Shown: one piece after another, positions 14,800 to 21,117 of the stretch
How positions within the stretch are numbered: the stretch's first letter is position 1
Layout: each line of letters begins with the position of its first letter
Assembly (NCBI GenBank): GCA_934096535.1
Contig: CAKOMC010000020.1
Coordinates: forward strand, 1 to 24,015
Direction: 5' to 3'
Length of the DNA stretch: 24,015 bases
From: an uncultured Bacilli bacterium
GTDB taxonomy: Bacteria > Bacillota_I > Bacilli_A > RF39 > UBA660
Translations under genes and position numbers: made by a program
The notes under the pieces: generated by a model
Told to the model about the DNA's origin: nothing
Databases searched by the model: none
The model's input: the letters and a program-made list of their open reading frames with translations, nothing else

Positions 14800-15910
14800 A
14801 ATAATTTTTCTCTTTTATCTTTTTTAAAACCTTATCAACATCAATATCTAATTCTTTATTTTTATCTTTATTTGGTTTATTTTGAGCTTTGTTTTTCTTT
14901 TGTGTATTGTTCTTTTTAGTCTTATTATTATGATTATAATTTGACTTTGATTTATTGTTATTTTGCTTATTTTTAGAATTATTATTCTTATTTTTTGGTT
15001 TTGTTTTTACTTCTTGTTTATCTTTTTCTTCTTTTATTAACTCAGGTTTAATAGACTCATTTTTGGTCTCACTATCTAAAGATTCTAATTTATTTTCTTC
15101 TTTATTAGGAGAAGAATCAGCGGTTTCTAATAATTTAGTTTCTTCTTTTTTATCTATTTCCTTAGATTCTTCTATTTCTTTTTCTTGGTGCTTATCTTTA
15201 ATTTTCTCATCGTTAATATCTTCATTAATTAGTGATTTATTACTTAAACGATTCTTTATTTCTTCTTTTAATTTTTCTTCTTCTTCTTTAGATAATTTAT
15301 TATCTTTAGTTTCTAGAGATTTATCTACTTTCTTTTTAGTATCAAATAGATTTAACATTTTAAGTAAGTCATAAATTAAGATACCAAATGATGGAATTAA
15401 CACTAAGAATAATTTGGAACCTTGTTTAAGCAAGAAGAATTGAGCTTGACCTAATTGAGGAATTTTTAAAACAACTTTACCAATTATATTATTAAATTCT
15501 ACTGGCGTTTCATCAGGAACTAGGTTATTATCACCTTTAGTAGTAAAATAATAAGTTCCGTTATTATAAGTGATTTTATTAATTCTATGAGTTATAGTCT
15601 CACCATAATTTATTTTACTTTGCGAAATAAATGTGATGACATCGCCTTCTTTAAGTTTAACAGGATCATCAATTCTTAAGTTAACAACAACATCATAAAC
15701 TTTAATTGTTGGTAACATTGAACCGGATATGATAGTATATAAGGAAACAATTGGTCTAAATCTTTCACCTTTTCTTGCATAAATATTAGTAGCTATAACA
15801 TAGTAAATTAGAAAGGCTGCAAGTAACATTAGAAGGGCAAAAATTGTCCAACTAATTATGTCTGCAATCATTCTGAATACGGATTTTTTGCCTTTATTTT
15901 TATTTGACAT
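14798..15910 (-). CDS. sipW: SipW-like (Ser/His) type I signal peptidase with long charged tail
   Basis: 370-residue membrane peptidase of the ER/SipW class, which uses a Ser/His pair instead of Ser/Lys and processes TasA/CalY-type preproteins. A membrane helix at about 17-40 precedes the catalytic motif ISGSMLPT with Ser64. KEGDVITF follows, then ETITHRI with His108 in place of Lys, then TKGDNNLVPDE with Asp127 and Asp133. A second helix lies at about 165-185. The usual protein ends here. This one adds about 180 cytoplasmic residues dominated by Lys, Glu and Asn, including a KNKNNNSKNKQNNN-type stretch. AGGAA precedes the ATG. It is the last gene of the fibre operon, 17 bases after the repeat protein, and its likely substrates are encoded at 18876 and 20079. 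Confidence 0.93.
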   Translation of the reverse strand: MSNKNKGKKSVFRMIADIISWTIFALLMLLAAFLIYYVIATNIYARKGERFRPIVSLYTIISGSMLPTIKVYDVVVNLRIDDPVKLKEGDVITFISQSKINYGETITHRINKITYNNGTYYFTTKGDNNLVPDETPVEFNNIIGKVVLKIPQLGQAQFFLLKQGSKLFLVLIPSFGILIYDLLKMLNLFDTKKKVDKSLETKDNKLSKEEEEKLKEEIKNRLSNKSLINEDINDEKIKDKHQEKEIEESKEIDKKEETKLLETADSSPNKEENKLESLDSETKNESIKPELIKEEKDKQEVKTKPKNKNNNSKNKQNNNKSKSNYNHNNKTKKNNTQKKNKAQNKPNKDKNKELDIDVDKVLKKIKEKNY

Positions 15911-15927
15911 ACTTGATTCCTTTCTAA

Positions 15928-18624
15928 TTATTTTACAACGATTTCTAAGTTAGTGCTGAATATTTTTCCCTGATCAACATTTTGATCTTGATATGTTTCT
16001 TTAAATTCATAATTGATTACATAAGTATTTTCAGAGTTTGGTCCGATTACTTCATTTTCAATTAATGGAGATTCAATATATGGTGCTTTAGAGAAACCTA
16101 TTTTTTTATCATTACGAGTTAAGGTATAGTCTAAGTTATTAGTTTTAGTAAATGTATTAATAACATTTTTCCAATTTAATGTATAGCGAACAGTATCATT
16201 GCTATTATTTTTAATTTTAAATACTTGTTTACCGGTCCAACCGGGACCAACATCTTCGGCTTTTAGAACAATGATATCTTCAATAAAGAAGTTTTGACCT
16301 AAGACGATTTCGATTTCATTACATTTGGTATCACATTTACCATCACCATCGGCATCGCAATTATAATCACATTTGCCGTCGTTATTAGTATCGCAATTTA
16401 AATCACATTTGCCATCGTTGTTGGAATCAATATTTAAATCAGCTTTACCATCACCATCTAAATCTATGTTCTTATCTGGCCATTCATCGCCATTGGTATC
16501 ACAGTTTAAATCACATTTACCATCACCATTGGTATCGGTATTAGTTTTATTCCAATCGGCTTTGCCATCTTTATCTTTATCAATATTAACATCAGACTTA
16601 CCATCTTTATCAATATCTAAGTTTGTATCAGGTTTACCATTGCCGTTCGTATCAATGTTAATATCAGGTTTGCCATCGCCATCAATATCTATGTTACGAT
16701 CGGGCCAACCATCACCATTATCGTCGCAGTTTAAATCGCATTTACCGTCACCATTAGTATCTTGATTCATTTGGTTCCAGTCGCCTTTACCATCACCGTC
16801 TTTATCAACATTAATATCTGGTTTGCCATCTTTATCAATATCTAGGTCAGTGTCTGGTTTACCATCACCATCAGTGTCAATATTAACATCAGGCTTACCA
16901 TCGCCATCGACATCAACATTACGATCGGGCCATTCATCATTGTCGGTATCGCAGTTTAAATCACATTTACCATCGCCGTCAGTATCTTGGTTCATTTTGT
17001 TCCAGTCGGCTTTGCCATCTTTATCTTTATCAACATTGATATCAGGAATACCATTCTTATCAAAGTCTATGTTAGTATCAGCTTTGCCATTACCATTAGT
17101 GTCAATATTAGTATCAGCTTTGCCATCTTTGTTATTATCACAGTTAACATCACATTTATTATCTTTATTGCTATCAATATTTATGTCAGCTTTGCCATCA
17201 CCATCAATATCAATATTTAAATCAGGCCATTCATCACCATCGATATCACAGTTTAGATCACATTTACCATCGCCGTTAGTATCGGTGTTAGTTTTATTCC
17301 AATCGGCTTTGCCGTCTTTATCTTTGTCAACATTAACATCTGGTTTACCGTCTTTATTAATATCTAAGTTAGTATCTGGTTTACCATTATCATTAGTATC
17401 AATGTTAATATCTGGTTTACCATCGCCATCAATGTCGATATTACGATCTGGCCAGCCATCGCCATCAGTATCGCAGTTTAAATCGCATTTACCATCACCA
17501 TTGGTATCTTGATTGATTTTATTCCAATCAGCTTTACCATCTTTATCTTTATCAACATTAACATCTGGTTTACCATCTTTATTAATATCTAAATTAGTAT
17601 CAGCTTTGCCATCTCCATTAGTATCAATATTTAAGTCTGGTTTGCCATCACCATCAATGTCAATATTTATATCAGGCCAGCCATCACCATCGGTATCACA
17701 GTTTAAATCGCATTTACCATCGCCATTAGTATCTTGGTTAATTAAATTTTTATTAGGTTTGCCATCTCCAGTAGTATCGACATTTACATCAGGTTTGCCA
17801 TCTTTATTGATATCTAAATTTGTATCTGGTTTGCCATTGCCAGTAGTATCAATGTTGATATCTGGTTTACCATCACCATCAATATCAATATTTATATCAG
17901 GCCATTCATCACCATCGGTATCACAATTTAAATCACATTTACCATTACCGTTAGTATCTTGATTAATTTTATTCCAATCAGCTTTGCCATCTTTATCTTT
18001 ATCAACATTAACATCAGGAATACCATCTTTATTAATGTCTAAATTTAAATCAGGTTTAGTATTATCATTAGTATCAATATTAATATCGGGTTTACCATCA
18101 CCATCAGTGTCTATATTAATATCGGCTATACCATCGCCATCAATATCAATGTTAATATCTGGCCAACCATCACCATCAGTATCACAGTTTAAATCACATA
18201 TACCATCACCATTAGTATCTTGGTTGATTAAATTTTTATCTGGTTTACCATCACCATTGGTATCAATATTAAAGAAAACTTCATCTAATTTAGTCTTGCT
18301 ATATGTTACATTAACATAGGGTTTTTTGCTAAACCATTTAGAACAGTTAACATCACATTTACCATTACCATTTAAATCTAAATTAACCTCAGGAACATTG
18401 TCTTTATTAATATCTATATTTAGCCAAAACCTATGCCTTTTAGAAGCACAACAACCAATAAGCAAAAGAATAATTATTATGATAATTATAATAGTCATAA
18501 TTATTTTTTTTATATTTTTATCTTTTTTATTTTCTTGTTTAGTGGAAACTTCTTTAATATCGGTAAACTCTTCTTTTTTCTTTGGCATTTCCATTGGGTT
18601 TTCAGTATTATTTTTATTATTCAT
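15928..18624 (-). CDS. giant Asp-rich Ca2+-binding repeat surface protein with TasA/CalY-like tip domain
   Basis: 898 residues. A 40-residue charged cytoplasmic start precedes an Ile-rich membrane helix (about 41-58), so the rest lies outside (type II topology). Residues 71-94 and 121-135 hold the first repeats. Residues 136-768 are an unbroken run of 51 units of about 12 residues, such as DTDGDGWPDINI. Each has the DxDGDGxxD Ca2+-loop pattern of thrombospondin type 3/EF-hand loops. Units with KCDLNC recur once per higher-order copy. Residues 769-898 resemble the 183-aa fibre subunit next door: FKIKNNSNDT, then YTLNWKNVINTF, then VDQGKIFSTNLEIV. The start overlaps the preceding gene by 8 bases and has AGGAGA upstream. 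I infer a rigid Ca2+-stabilised stalk carrying a fibre-type domain. Plus-strand ORFs opposite the repeats are shadows. Confidence 0.9.
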   Translation of the reverse strand: MNNKNNTENPMEMPKKKEEFTDIKEVSTKQENKKDKNIKKIIMTIIIIIIIILLLIGCCASKRHRFWLNIDINKDNVPEVNLDLNGNGKCDVNCSKWFSKKPYVNVTYSKTKLDEVFFNIDTNGDGKPDKNLINQDTNGDGICDLNCDTDGDGWPDINIDIDGDGIADINIDTDGDGKPDINIDTNDNTKPDLNLDINKDGIPDVNVDKDKDGKADWNKINQDTNGNGKCDLNCDTDGDEWPDINIDIDGDGKPDINIDTTGNGKPDTNLDINKDGKPDVNVDTTGDGKPNKNLINQDTNGDGKCDLNCDTDGDGWPDINIDIDGDGKPDLNIDTNGDGKADTNLDINKDGKPDVNVDKDKDGKADWNKINQDTNGDGKCDLNCDTDGDGWPDRNIDIDGDGKPDINIDTNDNGKPDTNLDINKDGKPDVNVDKDKDGKADWNKTNTDTNGDGKCDLNCDIDGDEWPDLNIDIDGDGKADINIDSNKDNKCDVNCDNNKDGKADTNIDTNGNGKADTNIDFDKNGIPDINVDKDKDGKADWNKMNQDTDGDGKCDLNCDTDNDEWPDRNVDVDGDGKPDVNIDTDGDGKPDTDLDIDKDGKPDINVDKDGDGKGDWNQMNQDTNGDGKCDLNCDDNGDGWPDRNIDIDGDGKPDINIDTNGNGKPDTNLDIDKDGKSDVNIDKDKDGKADWNKTNTDTNGDGKCDLNCDTNGDEWPDKNIDLDGDGKADLNIDSNNDGKCDLNCDTNNDGKCDYNCDADGDGKCDTKCNEIEIVLGQNFFIEDIIVLKAEDVGPGWTGKQVFKIKNNSNDTVRYTLNWKNVINTFTKTNNLDYTLTRNDKKIGFSKAPYIESPLIENEVIGPNSENTYVINYEFKETYQDQNVDQGKIFSTNLEIVVK
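16321..18219 (-). repeat. coding tandem repeat: 36-bp units in about eight 225-bp higher-order copies
   Basis: The DNA encoding residues 136-768 of the surface protein. Basic unit: 36 bp. Higher-order copy: five 36-bp units plus one of 45 bp (225 bp, 75 aa), beginning with the KCDLNC unit and ending with ADWNKxN. In gene order the copies have 7, 6, 6, 6, 8, 6, 6 and 6 units. Copies 1 and 5 carry extra units, and copy 8 lacks the three-residue extension. Copies differ at many third-codon positions, so the protein pattern is kept while the DNA has diverged. Confidence 0.88.
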
Positions 18625-18862
18625 TTGTACTATCTCCTTCTACAATATTAACTTGTTGTGGATTATCACTAGACTTTACACTTTTTTGAAATGATATGTA
18701 TATCATGATTGATGAAATTACAGTAAATATTAAGGCGACAACGAAACATGATACCATCATTGCTAGTATTAAGTTGCGTTCTTTTTCATCTTTTTTGATG
18801 TAATCATATAATTTGGTAAGAAATTTAGTTTTAATTTCTTCTGACTCTTTTTGATTTATCAT
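18617..18862 (-). CDS. small single-helix membrane protein of the fibre operon
   Basis: 81 residues: a charged cytoplasmic helix (about 3-30), one membrane helix (about 31-56, LILAMMVSCFVVALIFTVIS) and a short outside tail that is polar and ends in acidic residues. No family recognised. It lies 13 bases after the fibre-subunit gene and its last codons contain the ribosome binding site of the giant repeat protein, with which it overlaps by 8 bases. The tight coupling suggests a partner of that protein, for example an assembly or anchoring factor. A GAGG element stands about 8 bases before the ATG. Confidence 0.75.
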   Translation of the reverse strand: MINQKESEEIKTKFLTKLYDYIKKDEKERNLILAMMVSCFVVALIFTVISSIMIYISFQKSVKSSDNPQQVNIVEGDSTNE

Positions 18863-18875
18863 TATAAAGCCTCAA

Positions 18876-19427
18876 TTACTCAGAAGCGGCCGCTACTGCT
18901 TCTAAAGACGCACTAAAGGTCTTAGCCATTTCTCCTGATTGATCTAAACCAGTATCTGTGTAATGTATTTGTAACTGGCATGTATTGGAACTACCTACGG
19001 CAAGGGTTCCAGAAATTAGGGTTGTTGGTGCGGCAGGCATTTCTTGATTAGTACCAGTTCCGGTTGTACTTGTTTCAGTACAAGAAATTGAATATTTTAA
19101 ACCTGTTATACCTGTGTTAGTAATAGTCTTCCAATTAATTTTATATGTTATTGGCACAGTTCCTGTATTAGTAAATTTAATAGTTTTTATTTTAGTTGAA
19201 GTACCTGGAATAGCATTTGTTAAATTTATAGCCTCACCATCACTATAGGTTGCTGTTATATTAGCGGATGTAAATCTACTATTAGAATTATCAGGATTTA
19301 CAACCGTAAATTTAGCTACAAAGTAAGCATAAGAAGTAGTTACAGTTAATACAATGACACTAATAAATAATATAAAAGCCAGTATTCCTTGATATATTTT
19401 TCTCTCCGCACCTTTATTATTCTTCAT
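18876..19427 (-). CDS. TasA/CalY-like SipW-dependent surface subunit (second)
   Basis: 183 residues. The signal region has a basic start, a hydrophobic core (about 13-32) and TSYAYF. SipW-type enzymes cut before an aromatic pair, here probably Ala34|Tyr35. The mature protein is Thr/Ser-rich and beta-like: ANITATYSDGEAINL, IKTIKFTNTGTVPITYKINW, QLQIHYTDTGLDQSG, then FSASLEA. This is the camelysin/TasA-type jelly-roll pattern. The same end motif (DQxG then FS.. then V) occurs in the 205-aa subunit and in the giant repeat protein. It has its own promoter (19446-19474) and AGGTGAT ribosome binding site, and starts the operon that continues to the sipW-like gene. The last codons contain GCGGCCGC, striking in such A/T-rich DNA. 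Confidence 0.85.
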   Translation of the reverse strand: MKNNKGAERKIYQGILAFILFISVIVLTVTTSYAYFVAKFTVVNPDNSNSRFTSANITATYSDGEAINLTNAIPGTSTKIKTIKFTNTGTVPITYKINWKTITNTGITGLKYSISCTETSTTGTGTNQEMPAAPTTLISGTLAVGSSNTCQLQIHYTDTGLDQSGEMAKTFSASLEAVAAASE

Positions 19428-19445
19428 ACGATATCACCTATTATA

Positions 19446-19474
19446 ATAATAGCAAAATTATTGCTTTTATTCAA
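19446..19474 (-). promoter_or_regulatory. promoter of the fibre operon with a palindrome in its spacer
   Basis: Minus strand TTGAAT (19469-19474), 17-base spacer, TATTAT (19446-19451) preceded by TGC, so also an extended -10. The inverted repeat AGCAA-AATTA-TTGCT (19451-19465) fills most of the spacer, the classic position for a repressor operator. Transcription would read the subunit gene, the 81-aa protein, the repeat protein and the sipW-like gene. Confidence 0.6.
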
Positions 19475-19580
19475 GAACTATATCATTCTATTTTCCCTAA
19501 TTTTTACTTTAAGAAATATTAAAAAACTTATAAAATTAGTTATTCTTAAAGACTTACAAGTATGTCCGGATGTTAATATA

Positions 19581-19617
19581 AAAATTACCAGTTTTTTGGC
19601 AAAAAAACGGTAATTTT
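19581..19617 (-). terminator. strong terminator after the 19630-19944 gene
   Basis: AAAATTACC and GGTAATTTT form a 9-bp stem, extended by an inner TTTTTT/AAAAAA pairing around TGCC, with T-runs on either strand. It isolates the fibre operon from the upstream small gene. Confidence 0.82.
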
Positions 19618-19629
19618 CTTTCGGGGCGA

Positions 19630-19944
19630 TTAAATATTTAACAGAATATTAATTACAGAAACAGTCATAATCATTGCTAAAATTATCATAAAAATATTAG
19701 CAGTTAAGGCTGTAATGCAAGCCAATGACATTGATAAAAGTAAATAAGTAATTAAAAACAATGCACTCCCATAATTTATACTTTGATACCTTTTAGAATA
19801 ATATTTTCCCGTTAAAATGAAAGCAATCGCAAATATTATCCTTGGACTCACACCATTCTAAAAATTGATGATACCCTCATTATTTAGGCAAGAAAAATAT
19901 AGTATCTGTATTATATTTCTTATAATAGAACTAATAATTGGCAT
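19630..19944 (-). pseudogene. small membrane protein gene split by an in-frame TAG
   Basis: The ATG at 19944 has an excellent ribosome binding site (AGGGGGTGA, 19951-19959, six bases away) and an extended -10 TGTTATGAT (19968-19976). It encodes 28 residues (MPIISSIIRNIIQ start) and stops at TAG 19858-19860. In the same frame the reading continues through AAT GGT GTG into 73 more residues with three hydrophobic segments, ending at 19630. The GTG (19851) that would start this second part alone has no ribosome binding site. I read one about 103-residue membrane protein interrupted by an amber codon: a recent pseudogene, a sequencing error or, less likely, suppression. No family is recognised; it lies between the two TasA-like genes. 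Confidence 0.5.
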
Positions 19945-20025
19945 TAGAAATCACCCCCTTTTTAATTATCATAACATATAATTTTTCTATCTAGGTCATT
20001 TCTAAAAATTTTTATTAGTAGCCAT

Positions 20026-20057
20026 AAAAAAAGACCTAACATTTAATCGTTAAGTCT
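20026..20057 (-). terminator. terminator after the first TasA-like gene
   Basis: Minus strand AGACTTAAC-N8-GTTAGGTCT, then TTTTTT. The 9-bp stem (one T-G pair) lies 21 bases after the stop codon. Confidence 0.85.
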
Positions 20058-20078
20058 TAATCTGTCAGTATTTAAATA

Positions 20079-20696
20079 CTAGCTATTTGCAACTTGTTCA
20101 GCATTAACTTTAACTGAGAAAGTTTGTCCTTGTTGACCAGCTTGGTCACCATTGTTAGCATATTCAACAATTAAATAATATTTCTTGTTAGTATTATAAG
20201 CAACATCAATAGTTTCTGTTGACTTAGTAGCACTACTTAAAATAACTGTTTCAGATGCTGGAATTCCAGTACATGATGCTTCATCATGATATTGAACGCC
20301 ACCAGTTGCTGCATCAGATTTAACAGCTGAAGTACAAGCAACATTAACATCAGTACCAACTTCAATCAATCTCCAAGTTACATCGGATTTAAATGCTTCT
20401 GGAATTGTAGGAGTTACAGTGATTTTTGCTTTAGCAGAAACATCTCCTGCTTCTCCAGCACCTTTAATTGTTAATGATTGAGCACCTTTAAAGCCGGGAT
20501 AAGCAGTTGTACTGTTAATTGCATCACCAATAACAATATTAGTGCTTGCTAATTTCTTAGTTTTAACACTATTTACAGCATCATTGTTACTAACTGTAAA
20601 GTTAGCAGTAAAGTATGCGAATGTTGTACCAATTACAGCAGTTAATAATGTAGCAACAGCTATTACGCTTAAAAAGATAACATTTTTCTTCTCCAT
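20079..20696 (-). CDS. TasA/CalY-like SipW-dependent surface subunit (first)
   Basis: 205 residues. The signal peptide ends in GTTFAYF; cutting at Ala27|Tyr28 is the position I recall for TasA of B. subtilis (GTWA|FF). The mature protein is Ala/Val/Thr/Ser-rich and beta-like, with a central alternating segment (AKAKITVTPTIPEAFKSDVTW) and two Cys (VACTSAV and EASCTG) able to form a disulfide. It ends in YYLIVEYANNGDQAGQQGQ then FSVKV, the same end pattern as the 183-aa subunit. AGGAGG stands at 20707-20712 and a strong promoter at 20723-20751. With its own terminator it is a single-gene unit and probably the most abundant fibre protein. Camelysin-type protease activity is not implied. Confidence 0.85.
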   Translation of the reverse strand: MEKKNVIFLSVIAVATLLTAVIGTTFAYFTANFTVSNNDAVNSVKTKKLASTNIVIGDAINSTTAYPGFKGAQSLTIKGAGEAGDVSAKAKITVTPTIPEAFKSDVTWRLIEVGTDVNVACTSAVKSDAATGGVQYHDEASCTGIPASETVILSSATKSTETIDVAYNTNKKYYLIVEYANNGDQAGQQGQTFSVKVNAEQVANS

Positions 20697-20722
20697 GATT
20701 TTTTATCCTCCTCTATGATTAC

Positions 20723-20751
20723 ATAATACCAAATTCTAAAAATGATTTCAA
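20723..20751 (-). promoter_or_regulatory. promoter of the first TasA-like gene
   Basis: Minus strand TTGAAA (20746-20751), 17-base spacer, TATTAT (20723-20728) preceded by TGG, so an extended -10. Both boxes are one mismatch from consensus. It lies 26 bases before the ATG. Confidence 0.7.
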
Positions 20752-20806
20752 CCCTTTTTTTGAATAATTTATAATTTGTAAATTTTAGAGCGGATATATT
20801 TTAGTA

Positions 20807-21061
20807 TTACAATAGCACTTGGGTTACCTTATAACCATAAATTTCAAGGATGGCTACTATCCTTCGACTTTTATTACCGGCATTACAATAAATATAATAA
20901 TGTTTATTTTTATCTAATAAATTTTGAAAATTATACGATAATTCAGTAAATGGAATATTAATGGCCCCATTCTGATGTTTTATTTTATAAAAACTAGCAT
21001 CTTCTACATCAATTAGGGGTCCTAACGACGGATTATAATCTTTAATATTAATAACTTGCAT
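20807..21061 (-). CDS. single-domain rhodanese-like protein
   Basis: 84-residue rhodanese domain, a small cytoplasmic sulfur carrier/sulfurtransferase fold. Seen: PLIDVEDASFYKIKHQNGAINIP (the usual LIDVR...GHI..A.NIP region, with Glu for Arg and Gln-Asn-Gly for Gly-His-Ile), then YYIYCNAGNKSRR, the active-site loop with Cys59. The family usually has about 100 residues, so this one is compact and ends in the GYKVTQVLL strand. The ribosome binding site AAGGAG lies inside the terminator-like hairpin that follows the VirD4-like gene, with only a T-run between stem and ATG. Expression would then depend on read-through or on opening the hairpin. The natural sulfur acceptor is unknown. Confidence 0.85.
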   Translation of the reverse strand: MQVINIKDYNPSLGPLIDVEDASFYKIKHQNGAINIPFTELSYNFQNLLDKNKHYYIYCNAGNKSRRIVAILEIYGYKVTQVLL

Positions 21062-21096
21062 AAAAAAACTCCTTTCGTTATATTTTATGAAGGAGT
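21062..21096 (-). terminator. terminator-like hairpin containing the rhodanese ribosome binding site
   Basis: Minus strand ACTCCTT (21090-21096) pairs with AAGGAGT (21068-21074), then seven T and the rhodanese ATG. The 7-bp stem has a 15-base loop. It has the form of an intrinsic terminator for the VirD4-like gene, while the 3' arm is the Shine-Dalgarno sequence of the next gene. Confidence 0.72.
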
Positions 21097-21117
21097 ATTC
21101 TTTTAGTAATAAGTATT

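Noticed and set aside
14955..15374. 139-aa plus-strand Ser/Leu/Phe-rich ORF
   Set aside because: It is antisense to the Lys/Glu-rich tail of the signal peptidase, which produces such frames automatically.
16321..18219. Dense regular repeats that could suggest a CRISPR array
   Set aside because: The 36-base unit is contiguous, without unique spacers, and stays in one reading frame of an 898-aa protein.
16373..18319. Several Ser/Leu/Pro-rich plus-strand ORFs opposite the repeat gene
   Set aside because: They are antisense images of the Asp-rich repeats, lack ribosome binding sites, and are broken exactly where the repeat register changes.
19630..19851. AgrB-like (quorum-sensing processing) reading of the small membrane protein
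   Set aside because: The hydrophobic layout and a KYYSKRY segment are loosely reminiscent, but the conserved His and Cys of AgrB are not seen in the expected context and no AgrD-like peptide is adjacent.
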